A stretch of DNA of 64,000 nucleotides, taken from contig NC_019745.1 of assembly GCF_000317555.1 (NCBI RefSeq), positions 3,348,001 to 3,412,000 on the forward strand, given 5' to 3'. The notes beneath the pieces are model-generated. The model did no database searches. It was not told where the DNA came from and saw nothing but the letters and a program-made list of their open reading frames with translations. This stretch comes from Gloeocapsa sp. PCC 7428. Lineage in GTDB: Bacteria; Cyanobacteriota; Cyanobacteriia; Cyanobacteriales; Chroococcidiopsidaceae. A program made the position numbers and the translations under genes. Of this stretch, positions 9,791 to 19,857 are shown in pieces (positions within the stretch are counted from its first letter, which is position 1; each line of letters starts with the position of its first letter).

Positions 9791-10534
9791 TTTGCGGATT
9801 TTTTAATAGTTAAACCAATAAAGCTTGGTGAATAAATTCACTGCTAGACAAACCCTGTACACTACCATGAAGTTATAAGTGTTGAATTTTGAATCGATTT
9901 GAAGAAGTTTTAACTCAAAACTTTGTTTGGATAGCCACGAAGAGAGTTTATACCATGTCACTTTGAATTTACTACAAATAGGCAGCTTCAGGAGCCTGCG
10001 CCGTGCGGGGGTTTACCCCCAATCCCCACTACGTGGGGTCCCCGAGTCCCCCGTTGAGGCGACTGGCGTGGGCAGAGGAGCAGAGGAGAAATGATTTGTA
10101 GTTTTTATTTGGTGAAATGGTATTAGGGGGCATCCACAATCCTTTTTTATCTTCTTGATCGCGAGATATATCTATTAATACTATTCACCGCTAAAGTAAC
10201 AACATTAAACATACATTTTTGGATTTATTAATGTGTTTTTATCCACATTCTCTTTTATTGAGAGCCAGTGTATTTTGCACAACAGGTTTGTTTATAGTTA
10301 ATTGATTCTTTAGACATAGAACAATTTGTATCTCTAGTAGAAGATAAAAATAGGAACTAGCCGATATTGTTAGTTTAGAAGAATCTCCAAAAATGAAGTT
10401 GCCAGTACTAGTACTCTTTTTTTATGTTGGCTTAACTAGTTAGCACTTCAGCAAATGAGCACGAGAAAATACGAAAGTGTTTTCTAAAACTTTCGTGATG
10501 ATAAATTTCCCTCACTAAAAATTTCAAATAATAT
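9791..10534. other. Long intergenic region with one inverted-repeat element
   Basis: Apart from the MITE-like element at 9950-10123, these 744 bases are AT-rich and contain no supported gene. The part from 10124 to 10534 presumably carries the promoter and leader of the glycosyltransferase gene; I could not identify a specific operator. Confidence 0.5.
9950..10123. mobile_element. MITE-like element, copy A (ATACCAT...ATGGTAT)
   Basis: Ends are inverted: ATACCATGTCACTTTGAA at the left and TTTGGTGAAATGGTAT at the right. Internal blocks CTACAAATAGGCAGC and AGAGGAGAAATGATTTGTAG recur in the copies at 24886-24966 and 40439-40542. This copy is longer because a block of G/C palindromes, related to modules in the element at 5277-5573, sits in its middle. 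That looks like one element inserted in another. No open frame is present. Confidence 0.75.
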
Positions 10535-12961
10535 ATGTCAGAGCATAATCAAATTGCGCATAATGGAAGCCACAATCATATTTCAGCAAATCCGGCGGAA
10601 AGTACGTTATTAAATTCATCAAAAACGGAAGAATTAAACGCCTCATTAGTCAATCTATCTTTAACAGCTAAAAGCTTTAAGCTAGCTAATAAAGAAACAC
10701 CTGATCTTGTTTGTTTATCGCACTTGCGGTGGAAATTTGTCTATCAAAGACCGCAACATTTATTGACGCGCTGCGCGCAAGGACAACGCGTTTTCTTTAT
10801 TGAAGAGCCAAATTTTAGTTCAGACTTAGAAACAGCCCCAGAGGGAAAATTAGAGATCAACTTAGACGAAAGTGGAGTTTGGGTTATTGTTCCGCACCTC
10901 AAACACGGTTTGAGTCAAGAACAGAGCAATGCTCAACTCGCAGTTTTGATTGATACTTTATTTACCGAACAACAAATTAGTAAATATATTTGTTGGTACT
11001 ATACACCAATGGCGATCGCCTTTACACGTCAGTTGCAACCGCTAGCAACTGTCTACGATTGCATGGATGAGTTATCTGCATTTCAGGGCGCACCGCCAGC
11101 GCTAAAAAGCTACGAAGCTGAACTGTTTCGCCGTGCCGACTTAGTATTTACCGGCGGACAAACTCTTTACGAAAGTAAAGCCAAGCAGCATCCCAATGTT
11201 TATGCATTTCCGAGTAGTGTCGATGTGGCGCACTTCGCCCAAGCGCGAATTGTTGCAGAAGATCCCGCACAAGCCCACATTCCGCATCCGCGTCTGGGTT
11301 TTTATGGCGTCATTGACGAACGCATGGATATCGAATTGCTAGCAGGCATTGCCGATGCGCGTCCTGATTGGCATTTAGTCATCATTGGACCTGTTGTCAA
11401 AATTGATCCCGCAACTTTGCCGCAACGCGAAAACATTCATTACCTAGGGGCTAAGGATTACAAACAGCTACCTGCGTATCTTGCGGGATGGGATTTGGCG
11501 ATGCTGCCGTTTGCGCACAACGAATCAACGCGCTTTATTAGCCCGACAAAGACTCCAGAGTATCTCGCTGCGGGGAAACCTGTTGTATCAACTTCGATTC
11601 GCGACGTAGTGCGTCCTTATGGTGAGACAAGATTAGTGCGCATTGCAGATAGCGTTGCAGAATTTGTCACCGCCGCCGAACAGGCGATGCAAGAAGACAC
11701 CTCTGCATCAGGGTGGTTAAGTCGTGTTGATGCTTTTTTAGAGCAAATTTCGTGGGATCGCACGTGGGCATCGATGATGAAACTAATCGACTCGGCGATC
11801 GCTGCTAAAAGTGACACTCCTGCTATCAGTATCCCGCAAGCACCAAGTGTTATTACGCGAGATTTTGTTTTCGATTACTTAATTGTCGGGGCGGGATTTT
11901 CTGGAAGTGTCATCGCTGAACGCCTAGCCAGTCAGTCGGGTAAAAAAGTGTTGGTTGTGGACAAGCGCAATCACATTGGCGGTAACGCATATGATTGTTA
12001 CGACGATCATGGCGTCCTGATTCACAAATATGGTCCGCACATTTTTCACACCAACTCGCGCGAAGTTTTCGAGTATCTTTCGCGTTTCACGCAATGGCGG
12101 GCTTACGAACACCGCGTTCTTGCGAGTGTAGACGGGCAACTTTTACCGATTCCGATTAACCTCGATACGATTAATAAGCTATATGGAATGAACCTCAATT
12201 CATTTCAAGTCGAAGACTTCTTCAAATCAATCGCTGAACCAAAAGAATACATCCGCACGAGTGAAGATGTTGTGTTAAGTAAAGTTGGTCGAGAACTCTA
12301 CGAAAAGTTTTTCCGAGGTTACACGCGCAAACAATGGGGACTCGATCCATCCGAACTTGATAAATCGGTGATCGCGCGAATTCCTACCCGCATCAACCGT
12401 GACAATCGCTATTTCACCGATACCTACCAAGCAATGCCCTTACACGGCTTTACGCGGATGTTTGAAAATATGTTGGCGCATCCCAACATCAAAGTCATGC
12501 TCAATACGGACTATCGCGAAATTACCACCGCGATTCCTTGCCGCGAAACCGTTTACACAGGTCCAGTTGATGAATTCTTCGAGTTGCGCTATGGCAAGTT
12601 ACCGTATCGCTCGCTCGATTTTAAACACGAAACGCATAACACGCAAGTCTTTCAACCTGCTCCGGTCATCAACTATCCAAACGAACACTTGTACACGCGC
12701 GTCACAGAGTTTAAATATCTCACCGGACAAGAACACCATAAAACGAGCATTGTTTACGAGTTTCCCAAAGCCGAAGGCGATCCCTATTACCCCGTACCGC
12801 GTTCAGAAAATCAAGAAATCTACAAAAAATACAAGGCACTCGCTGACGCCACTCCAGGAGTCTATTTTGTAGGCAGGCTCGCAACTTACAAATACTACAA
12901 CATGGATCAGTGTGTCGCCCAAGCGCTGGCAGTTTACAAACAAATTGCAGTCAAAGCTTGA
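10535..12961 (+). CDS. Fusion: glycosyltransferase + UDP-galactopyranose mutase
   Basis: 808 residues in two parts. Residues about 55-420 form a GT-B glycosyltransferase (family 1-like: RPQHLLTRC at the start, then AMLPFAHNEST and SPTKTPEYLAAGKPVVST in the donor site). From about residue 443 the chain is a complete UDP-galactopyranose mutase (Glf): FAD motif YLIVGAGFSGSVIAERLA, then RNHIGGNAYD, KYGPHIFHT and VYTGPVDEFF. Glf interconverts UDP-galactopyranose and UDP-galactofuranose, so the fusion would make and perhaps transfer galactofuranose or a related sugar in surface glycans. The next gene is another two-enzyme fusion, about 100 bp downstream on the same strand. The acceptor is unknown. 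Confidence 0.85.
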   Translation: MSEHNQIAHNGSHNHISANPAESTLLNSSKTEELNASLVNLSLTAKSFKLANKETPDLVCLSHLRWKFVYQRPQHLLTRCAQGQRVFFIEEPNFSSDLETAPEGKLEINLDESGVWVIVPHLKHGLSQEQSNAQLAVLIDTLFTEQQISKYICWYYTPMAIAFTRQLQPLATVYDCMDELSAFQGAPPALKSYEAELFRRADLVFTGGQTLYESKAKQHPNVYAFPSSVDVAHFAQARIVAEDPAQAHIPHPRLGFYGVIDERMDIELLAGIADARPDWHLVIIGPVVKIDPATLPQRENIHYLGAKDYKQLPAYLAGWDLAMLPFAHNESTRFISPTKTPEYLAAGKPVVSTSIRDVVRPYGETRLVRIADSVAEFVTAAEQAMQEDTSASGWLSRVDAFLEQISWDRTWASMMKLIDSAIAAKSDTPAISIPQAPSVITRDFVFDYLIVGAGFSGSVIAERLASQSGKKVLVVDKRNHIGGNAYDCYDDHGVLIHKYGPHIFHTNSREVFEYLSRFTQWRAYEHRVLASVDGQLLPIPINLDTINKLYGMNLNSFQVEDFFKSIAEPKEYIRTSEDVVLSKVGRELYEKFFRGYTRKQWGLDPSELDKSVIARIPTRINRDNRYFTDTYQAMPLHGFTRMFENMLAHPNIKVMLNTDYREITTAIPCRETVYTGPVDEFFELRYGKLPYRSLDFKHETHNTQVFQPAPVINYPNEHLYTRVTEFKYLTGQEHHKTSIVYEFPKAEGDPYYPVPRSENQEIYKKYKALADATPGVYFVGRLATYKYYNMDQCVAQALAVYKQIAVKA

Positions 12962-13062
12962 ACTCCAAGTAGTAAAAGCAATTAGCTGTTAGCACTTAGC
13001 AATTGAAACCTAGCTAATAGCTAATCGCGCTCTCATGACCTTTTCAGCTTGAATTGTAAATT

Positions 13063-15255
13063 ATGGCTTTGTTGAACTCAAAACCTCCCCTAGAAGTCTG
13101 GGCGGGAGTCGAGTGTACGGTTAACCGCGTGGGGAATCGGTATTTCGACCAATTAGAACGCAACGGTCACGGAACGCGCTTGGATGATTTGGACTTGTTC
13201 GCGCAATTAGGAATACACGCGATTCGTTACCCAATATTATGGGAGCGAATTGCCCCTGATGGCTTAGAAAATGCAAACTGGTCGTGGGCAGATACGCGAT
13301 TAGAGCGATTGCAGGAACTCGGTATTCGTCCGATTGTCGGATTAGTCCATCATGGCAGTGGTCCGCGCCATACCAGCTTGATCGACCCTGCGTTTCCAGA
13401 GAAACTCGCAGACTTTGCGCGTGCAGTTGCCGATCGCTATCCTTGGGTGACGCACTATACGCCAATTAATGAGCCGCTGACAACGGCAAGATTTAGTGGA
13501 TTGTATGGTCATTGGTATCCTCACGGTCACGACGATCGCACTTTTGTACGGGCGTTGTTGGGGCAAATCCGCGCGATCGCACTTTCCATGGCAGCAATCC
13601 GCGAAGTCAACCCTCAGGCGCAACTCGTGCAAACCGAGGATTTAGCGAAGGTTTTTAGTACGCCGTTATTAGCGTATCAAGCCACGTTTGAAAACGAGCG
13701 CCGCTGGTTAAGCTTCGATTTATTGTGTGGTAGAGTGTCGCCAACGCATCCAATGTGGCAATACTTACAGAAGTGTGGCATTAAGGAAGCTGAACTTGCA
13801 GAATTTTCAGACAATCCCTGTTTGCCGGACATTATTGGCGTTAACCACTACTTGACGAGCGATCGCTTTTTAGACGAACGTACCGAACGCTATCCGATTT
13901 GGACTTATGGTGGCAATGGCAAGCATCAGTACGCGGATGTTGAGGCAGTGCGAGTGCGTGCGGAGGGTATCGCCGGACACCGCTGCTTGCTGCAAGAAGT
14001 TTGGGAACGCTATCAACTGCCGATTGCTGTCACCGAAGTTCATTTGCATTGCACGCGAGAAGAACAGTTGCGTTGGCTATATGAAGTTTGGCAAACCGCA
14101 CAGGAATTACGTCAACAAGTCGATATCCGCGCTGTCACAGCTTGGTCGCTTCTCGGTTCTTACGATTGGAATACTTTATTGACGTGCTGTGTTGGTGACT
14201 ACGAGTCGGGTGTTTTCGATTTGCGTTCTCCCCATCCGCGACCGACGGCGATCGCAAAATTCGTCCGCGATCTCGCAACAGGGCAGACACCTTCGCACCC
14301 TTTACTAACAACACCAGGATGGTGGCATCGACAAGAACGCTTATTATACCCAGCCTATCAGACAGAACAAGATAGCAACGAAGTCTCAATTTCCTCTGCA
14401 CCACATCCCTCACGCCTGGCAATTATTGGCGCAACCGGAACTTTAGGCAAAGCTTTTGCCCGCATCTGTGCTGCTAGAGGAATCGCGTACCACCTCCTGA
14501 CACGCCAAGATGTGAATATTACCGATCCAGCGTCGGTTGATGCGATGCTGGCACAGTTGCAGCCGTGGGCAGTTGTGAATGCTGCGGGCTACGTGCGGGT
14601 AGATGATGCGGAACGCGAACCAAATGTTTGTATGCAGGTCAACGCCGAAGGTTCCGCAATACTTGCGGCGGCTTGCGCTCGCTCTAATGTGCCGTTGGTC
14701 ACTTTTTCGTCGGATCTCGTGTTTGATGGTGCCGTGTCTAATCCTTATACCGAAAGCGATAGAGTTGCGCCGCTGAATGTGTATGGACGCAGCAAAGCTT
14801 TAGCAGAACAACAAGTATTGCAAGCGCATCCTTCGGCGCTGGTCGTGCGCACGAGTGCTTTCTTTGGACCTTGGGATGATTACAACTTCGTGACTCTCGC
14901 GTTGCGTCAGTTGCGTCAAGGACAAATGTTCGTCGCCGCCGAGGATGTTGTCATTTCACCTACATACGTACCGGATCTTGTCAATACCAGTCTTGACTTA
15001 TTAATCGACGGTGAAAGTGGGCTGTGGCATTTAGCAAACCGAGGCGCGATCGCCTGGGCTGAATTAGCGTGGCTCGTTGCCAAAAAAGCAGGGCTAAATG
15101 TCGATTTTATTATTGCCCGTCCCCTGCAAGAACTAGGTTTTACCGCTTTGCGTCCCAGTTACAGCGTTCTCGGTAGCGATCGCGGTCAGTTACTACCACC
15201 GCTGGGTAGTGCGATCGCGCGTTACTTCGATGAAATTGAACAATTAGACAAATAA
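13063..15255 (+). CDS. Fusion: GH1-like glycosidase + RmlD-like sugar-nucleotide reductase
   Basis: 730 residues. The first 400 or so resemble a family 1 glycoside hydrolase barrel: YTPINEPLT gives the acid/base Glu (about E137) and AVTEVHLH the candidate nucleophile (about E325). From about residue 450 an extended SDR of the RmlD type begins (RLAIIGATGTLGKAFA), with DLVFDG and the active-site VYGRSK (Tyr-x-x-x-Lys). RmlD reduces dTDP-4-keto-rhamnose. Together with the preceding GT-Glf fusion this suggests a deoxysugar or galactofuranose polysaccharide pathway. Whether the hydrolase half is catalytic or works as a transglycosidase is unknown. Confidence 0.8.
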   Translation: MALLNSKPPLEVWAGVECTVNRVGNRYFDQLERNGHGTRLDDLDLFAQLGIHAIRYPILWERIAPDGLENANWSWADTRLERLQELGIRPIVGLVHHGSGPRHTSLIDPAFPEKLADFARAVADRYPWVTHYTPINEPLTTARFSGLYGHWYPHGHDDRTFVRALLGQIRAIALSMAAIREVNPQAQLVQTEDLAKVFSTPLLAYQATFENERRWLSFDLLCGRVSPTHPMWQYLQKCGIKEAELAEFSDNPCLPDIIGVNHYLTSDRFLDERTERYPIWTYGGNGKHQYADVEAVRVRAEGIAGHRCLLQEVWERYQLPIAVTEVHLHCTREEQLRWLYEVWQTAQELRQQVDIRAVTAWSLLGSYDWNTLLTCCVGDYESGVFDLRSPHPRPTAIAKFVRDLATGQTPSHPLLTTPGWWHRQERLLYPAYQTEQDSNEVSISSAPHPSRLAIIGATGTLGKAFARICAARGIAYHLLTRQDVNITDPASVDAMLAQLQPWAVVNAAGYVRVDDAEREPNVCMQVNAEGSAILAAACARSNVPLVTFSSDLVFDGAVSNPYTESDRVAPLNVYGRSKALAEQQVLQAHPSALVVRTSAFFGPWDDYNFVTLALRQLRQGQMFVAAEDVVISPTYVPDLVNTSLDLLIDGESGLWHLANRGAIAWAELAWLVAKKAGLNVDFIIARPLQELGFTALRPSYSVLGSDRGQLLPPLGSAIARYFDEIEQLDK

Positions 15256-15263
15256 TACCGAAA

Positions 15264-15337
15264 TCGGGATGACTGGATTCGAACCAGCGGCCCCTTCGTC
15301 CCGAACGAAGTGCGCTACCAAGCTGCGCTACATCCCG
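15264..15337 (-). tRNA. tRNA-Pro (anticodon CGG)
   Basis: Read on the minus strand, CGGGATG (15337-15331) pairs with CATCCCG (15271-15265) as a 7-bp acceptor stem. The D arm is GCGC/GCGC, the anticodon arm is CTTCG-TTCGGGA-CGAAG with anticodon CGG, and the T arm has the TTCGAAT loop. The discriminator is A at 15264 and CCA is not encoded. The gene is 74 nt with no intron. It lies between convergent genes. Confidence 0.95.
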
Positions 15338-15447
15338 TTACTACTTTTCAGCAGCGATCATTAATCTTAGAGCATTCTAACATACCCGTTTGTCCACAAA
15401 TTGAGTTAGATTTGGGTACGAAACAACTAAAATCTCTAGCAATTTAT

Positions 15448-16962
15448 TCATTGCAACTGCCGCTGAATCCGGCTACTCAAAGTGCTATGTTTTGATGCTA
15501 AACGCGCTTTACCCGCCGCAGCCCATTCTTGGAGAAACTCAATTTGCTCTTGTGCGGTTCGTGCTAACGGAATAATTTGGCTAGCAGCTTCTAAAATATC
15601 GTCGGTGGTAAAGTCGCGGTTTTGACTAAAGCCAATATGCATTGCTTCGATCAGCGTTTGCTCAATTTCTGCACCGGAAAAGTCAGGGGTTTCGTAAGCT
15701 AAGCGTTCGATGTCGTAAGTTTTGATATTGTGAGGGCGCAATCGCGATAAATGAACGGTAAAAATTGCTTTGCGTTCTTCTTGAGTTGGTAAACCCACAA
15801 AGAAGATTTCATCAAAACGTCCTTTACGGAGCATTTCGGGTGGCAGCGATTGAATATCATTAGCGGTAGCAACAACAAACACTGGCGATGTTTTTTCCGC
15901 AAGCCAGGTGATGAATGTACCAAATACGCGGCTCGTCGTACCAGCGTCGCCTTTCCCACCAATACCCGCAAACGCTTTATCAATCTCATCAATCCACAAA
16001 ATGCAGGGCGACAAGGCTTCCGCAACTTGAATCATTTGTCGCGTGCGCGACTCAGACTCACCGACTAAGCCACCAAACAAACGTCCGACGTCTAACCGTA
16101 GTAGAGGTAAATGCCAGTGATGCGCGATCGCTTTAGCAGTAAGCGACTTTCCTGTTCCCTGAATTCCCACTAACAATAAGCCACGCGGGTGCGGTAAGCC
16201 ATAAGTTCTCGCACGTTCGGTAAATGCCCCACCCCGCCGTAATAACCAATCTTTAAGATTATCTAATCCCCCAATATCCGAAATCTTTTCCGTAGCAGGG
16301 TAAAAGTCGAGAATTTGGGTTTGCCGAATCGTTTGTCGCTTTTCTTGCAACACAAGTTCGACATCTTCCGGCTGAATTTGCCCATGCGTGGCGATCGCCC
16401 TTGCCAAAACTCGCCGGATGCGCTCCATCGATAGCCCTTGACACGAACGAACTAATTCATCAAGCACTTTTCCTGTCAGTGACTGTCCTGTGGCTGCGAA
16501 CAACCGTTCGATTTCTACTTTAATTTCTGGTGCTGCGGGTAGCGGAAACTCTAAAACGGTTAAAACTTCGCTTAAATCTTCAGGAATTGCCACTTTTGGC
16601 GAAAGAATAACGATATTTTTAGGTTGCGACTTCAACAGCTTTGCTAAATTACGCAACTTCCGGCAAACCGACACGTCTTCTAAAAAGCGATGAAAGTCGC
16701 GCAAAATAAATACCGCTGGTGCTGATACCGGCAGTTTTTCAACTAACTCCAGCGCTTGTAGCGGGTTACGACGACCAAAACCTGCATCATTAGGATTCGC
16801 GGTGTATCCATCTACAAAGTCCCAAATATAAATTGCCCGATTGCCTTGACGCTGTGCTACTTCCCGAACTGCTAGTTCTACGCGTTCTTCTTCAAAGGTG
16901 GGAATATAAATCAAAGAGTAGCGGGCGCGCAGTAGCAGTTCAAACTCATCGTGGAAGCTCAT
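15448..16962 (-). CDS. ycf46: Ycf46 AAA+ ATPase
   Basis: 504 residues. A cyanobacteria/plastid-specific N-terminal region of about 225 residues is followed by one AAA+ module: Walker A GIQGTGKS (266-273), Walker B ILWIDEID (321-328), then TANDIQSLPPEMLRKGRFDE with sensor and arginine-finger residues. The length and N-terminal MSFHDEFELLLRARYSLI match Ycf46; the Synechocystis homologue (Slr0374) has been linked to low-CO2 responses. The molecular job is not settled. It is the last gene of the minus-strand rpmH-to-ycf46 block. Confidence 0.88.
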   Translation of the reverse strand: MSFHDEFELLLRARYSLIYIPTFEEERVELAVREVAQRQGNRAIYIWDFVDGYTANPNDAGFGRRNPLQALELVEKLPVSAPAVFILRDFHRFLEDVSVCRKLRNLAKLLKSQPKNIVILSPKVAIPEDLSEVLTVLEFPLPAAPEIKVEIERLFAATGQSLTGKVLDELVRSCQGLSMERIRRVLARAIATHGQIQPEDVELVLQEKRQTIRQTQILDFYPATEKISDIGGLDNLKDWLLRRGGAFTERARTYGLPHPRGLLLVGIQGTGKSLTAKAIAHHWHLPLLRLDVGRLFGGLVGESESRTRQMIQVAEALSPCILWIDEIDKAFAGIGGKGDAGTTSRVFGTFITWLAEKTSPVFVVATANDIQSLPPEMLRKGRFDEIFFVGLPTQEERKAIFTVHLSRLRPHNIKTYDIERLAYETPDFSGAEIEQTLIEAMHIGFSQNRDFTTDDILEAASQIIPLARTAQEQIEFLQEWAAAGKARLASKHSTLSSRIQRQLQ

Positions 16963-17011
16963 GGCAGTGATGGGGGCTAGGGGCTAATGAAGACTCGTGG
17001 GCATTTTAATG

Positions 17012-17515
17012 TTAAAGGTCTTTCTTTAGAGCTTGCAGCGAAGCCCAGCGTTTGTCAATAAGTGCCGTTGCAGCATCATTATTTTCTGGTTGAATTCCTG
17101 AGCATTTGGCGTCGCATAATTGCCTTTGCGGCAGTTCTAGACATAACTGCTCGTAAAGCCACTGACTAGGCTCGAAGAAACCGCGCGGTGGCAATGTTTC
17201 TACCAAGTCTTCCATCGCGATTTCTCGCTCAACTAAAAGCATATCTGTTTGTTCGGCAGCTTCGTCTAACCAGATAATCTCTGAAGTATCGACAACCAAA
17301 CGATGATTGTATTGTTGCAGGCAGCGATGGCACGTTAGCGTGATGATGGTTTCAGCAGCGGCAGACACTTCTAAATAATTGCCGCAATGCTTGACTTTGA
17401 TCCAACCACGAACAGGTGTCAGGGTTTCTAAGTCTTGCAAAAACTCCTGAACTTGGATCGTCTCAGTTTTCTCCGGCGCTTTCAGTAGCTGCGGAATATA
17501 AATGGCTTCCATCAT
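17012..17515 (-). CDS. DUF177 / YceD family protein
   Basis: About 167 residues from the ATG at 17515. A longer frame opens with TTG at 17536, but its AAGGGG looks more like the ribosome binding site. The CHRCLQQY motif in the middle and the Cys pair CDAKCSG near the C terminus fit the YceD/DUF177 family. Relatives in other bacteria and plastids are implicated in 23S rRNA accumulation and often sit beside rpmF. Here it lies between jag and ycf46, in a ribosome/membrane-biogenesis neighbourhood. Confidence 0.75.
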   Translation of the reverse strand: MMEAIYIPQLLKAPEKTETIQVQEFLQDLETLTPVRGWIKVKHCGNYLEVSAAAETIITLTCHRCLQQYNHRLVVDTSEIIWLDEAAEQTDMLLVEREIAMEDLVETLPPRGFFEPSQWLYEQLCLELPQRQLCDAKCSGIQPENNDAATALIDKRWASLQALKKDL

Positions 17516-17659
17516 AATTTTGCGCCACCCCTTCAAACAAATAGTATTTCCAACACAGCGTTAGTACTCAAATAACAGTCTAGCTGTTGTCGTAGCGGTC
17601 GGAGATCGGAACTTACGATTCAAATGGGCGCAATTGCGCCCATGCTTGGTATGCTGTTC

Positions 17660-18166
17660 CTATTGCAGCTGGCGCACTACTAAATGTCGGTGTGGCTCCT
17701 TACCTTTACTAAAGGTTTCTAAATCTGGAAAAGTTTTCAAGAACGTATGAACTTGACGGCGCTCTGCTGATGAGAGCGATTTGATTTCGACTTCTTGCCC
17801 TGAAGCGCGGACTTGTTCAGCTGCTGCTTGGGCGATCGCTTGCACTTCTGCTTGACGACGTACGCGATAACCGTCTAACTCAACGGTGTATGATGCTTGG
17901 TCGGCTGGCGATTGGTTCAAGTTAAGCGTTGCATTCGCTAAGTATTGAATTGCATCAAGTACACTGCCTTCTGAACCAATAAGAATTTCTATCTGTTCTG
18001 GTGTGAGTTTTGTATTATCAATCGTCAACCAGTAGTTATCTGGCTCTCCCGCACCTTCGATTTGATTTGCTTCTAAGTGTGCCTCCACACTCGGAGACAC
18101 ACCCATCAGCTGAAGCAGCGATTCTAGCCACACTTGACCTCGCTGCATACGCGTATCCTCTGTCAT
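17660..18166 (-). CDS. Jag/KhpB-like RNA-binding protein (KH + R3H)
   Basis: 168 residues. The middle has a KH-like segment (ILIGSEGSVLDAIQYLANATLN), and the C-terminal half is an R3H domain (SSAERRQVHTFLKTFPDLETFSKG then RHLVV). The N-terminal Jag domain of Firmicutes is absent, as is usual in cyanobacteria. It follows yidC by 2 bp on the same strand, the classic spoIIIJ-jag arrangement, so the two are probably cotranscribed and translationally coupled. It likely acts as an RNA chaperone; its targets are unknown. Confidence 0.88.
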   Translation of the reverse strand: MTEDTRMQRGQVWLESLLQLMGVSPSVEAHLEANQIEGAGEPDNYWLTIDNTKLTPEQIEILIGSEGSVLDAIQYLANATLNLNQSPADQASYTVELDGYRVRRQAEVQAIAQAAAEQVRASGQEVEIKSLSSAERRQVHTFLKTFPDLETFSKGKEPHRHLVVRQLQ

Positions 18167-18168
18167 AC

Positions 18169-19314
18169 TTACCCTGAAGCTTTTTTCTTAGAACGTCCTG
18201 GCTCGAAAGGAAGTGATTCACGTCCTTTGGCTTCTGATTCTTTTGGTTCGGATGCCGCTACAATTTTTTGCAGGTTTTCTGGCAGAGGTTCGCGGGACAC
18301 GACAAATGTCTGCAACGTTTGGAAGATATTAGCAATGAGCATATACATCAGGACTCCCGCAGGTAGGGGGAAAAACAAAAACATCCCTGAAAAAATGACC
18401 GGAGTGATTTTGTTAACTGTGTCCTGTTGGGGATTACCTGAGGCACCTTGACCGGAAAGTACTTGGTTGAGGTACAAGCTTAAACCAAAGCCAATCACCA
18501 TCGCCACAATATCCCAGTGGATTGTGCCATCGGGATCAAAAGCGCCTACTCTCCCTAAAGCATCAATGAACAGAAAGCCTTTCTCAGACGCAATTCCAGG
18601 AATTGTCCCTTGAATTGTTGCGTCACCTGGTTGCAATGCTGTAATATTGCCTGCTTCGTCGATTTGTACCCGCTCTTGACCTTTTGCGATCTTCCAGTGG
18701 GGTGTAATACTCGATTCTGGATGCTCGGCGACCAACTCTTGCAGTGGCTTGCCTTCTACGGTTTGAAATTCGAGCTTTGTTTTTTCGCCGACTGCTAAAT
18801 TGTTACCGCTAGGAAGAATCGCGCTAATGCGGTAATGTTCGCCATCTGCAATGTAGATGTTTTGCGGTGAAGTCGCAAAGGCTTTTGGTTGAATCCGTTC
18901 GATTTGTTCCTGAGGCAGGATTTGCAGGTTGACAGTATAGTTGACATCCGAAAACGGCGAGCCGCGTAGCGTGGCGAATAAAGCAAATAATACTGGCATT
19001 TGCAGCAGTACGGGTAAGCACCCAGACAGTGGATTACCAAATTCTTTGTATACCGCGCTCATTTCTTCCTGCAACTTGGCAGGATTGTCTTTGTGGCGCT
19101 CCTGAATTTCTTTTACCCGCTTTTGCATTAAAGGTTGCGTGATTCGCGTGCGCCGCATATTGCGAATCGAGCCAGCACTGAGAGGGTAGAGTGCAAAGCG
19201 AATGACGAGTGTTAACGCCACGATCGCTAATCCATAGCTTGGCACGATCCCATAGAAGAAATCCAGGATCGGCAGCATTACGTTGTTAGAAAGAAACCCG
19301 ATACCAAAATCCAT
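18169..19314 (-). CDS. yidC: YidC/Oxa1 membrane protein insertase
   Basis: 381 residues. YidC signatures are visible: [20 protein letters not shown] near the N terminus, KYG-type substrate-groove helices, and [18 protein letters not shown] periplasmic or lumenal insertion (about residues 140-260) includes a Big2-like strand pattern ([17 protein letters not shown]), common in cyanobacterial YidC. The C-terminal tail is basic (GRSKKKASG), as expected for ribosome contact. It inserts membrane proteins in the plasma and thylakoid membranes. It is followed by jag with 2-bp spacing; the PH-domain gene and rnpA lie upstream. Confidence 0.93.
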   Translation of the reverse strand: MDFGIGFLSNNVMLPILDFFYGIVPSYGLAIVALTLVIRFALYPLSAGSIRNMRRTRITQPLMQKRVKEIQERHKDNPAKLQEEMSAVYKEFGNPLSGCLPVLLQMPVLFALFATLRGSPFSDVNYTVNLQILPQEQIERIQPKAFATSPQNIYIADGEHYRISAILPSGNNLAVGEKTKLEFQTVEGKPLQELVAEHPESSITPHWKIAKGQERVQIDEAGNITALQPGDATIQGTIPGIASEKGFLFIDALGRVGAFDPDGTIHWDIVAMVIGFGLSLYLNQVLSGQGASGNPQQDTVNKITPVIFSGMFLFFPLPAGVLMYMLIANIFQTLQTFVVSREPLPENLQKIVAASEPKESEAKGRESLPFEPGRSKKKASG

Positions 19315-19479
19315 TGGCGTTAAGTCAACCTGAACTACTCTAATATGTCTGAATCTAATGTATCCGAACTAAGGGTCAGGCGTTGGAATTAGAGAACAGA
19401 GGATCAATTTTCCTGATGTCTAATACCGATATATCGTTATTTAATTTATCAAGCCTGCCCTAGATTAATCGATTTCAGA

Positions 19480-19857
19480 CTATGCTGCACCTACTTTCTT
19501 GGCAGCGACTTGCTCGTTGATATAGTCGTAAATCTCGCGAAACTTGGGAACCGCGCGTAATTCTAAACGGCTACCGTCTCTGAGCGTGAGTACCATATCT
19601 CCCCACAAGCCGACACCTCTGGGAACTTTAACAATTTTAACTATTTCCGCATAAATTACATCAGTGCGATCGCGTCCTTGCCACCCTCCCGTTACCGTAA
19701 TGCGCCGACTTGTAATGCGATAGCGCAGCCACAAGGCGCGGACAATCGCTCCAACTGTTAGCGGTAGACCAATTAACGTTAATCCAATGAGTAAATTAAT
19801 AATAAGATCCCCAATATGCGGTCCGCCTTCAAAAAATACGTCCTCACGAATGCCCAT
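19480..19857 (-). CDS. Bacterial PH-domain membrane protein
   Basis: 125 residues. Two hydrophobic segments (about 18-45) precede a bPH2-like domain (RYRITSRRITVTGGW, then LTLRDGSRLELRAVP). The gene sits between rnpA and yidC, overlapping the end of rnpA by 14 bp, a position conserved in cyanobacteria. It probably binds the membrane; no reaction is known. Confidence 0.75.
   Translation of the reverse strand: MGIREDVFFEGGPHIGDLIINLLIGLTLIGLPLTVGAIVRALWLRYRITSRRITVTGGWQGRDRTDVIYAEIVKIVKVPRGVGLWGDMVLTLRDGSRLELRAVPKFREIYDYINEQVAAKKVGAA

Noticed and set aside
12399-12872. 157-codon plus-strand frame inside the glycosyltransferase-Glf gene
   Set aside because: A different frame of a well-supported enzyme; it has no independent start signal.
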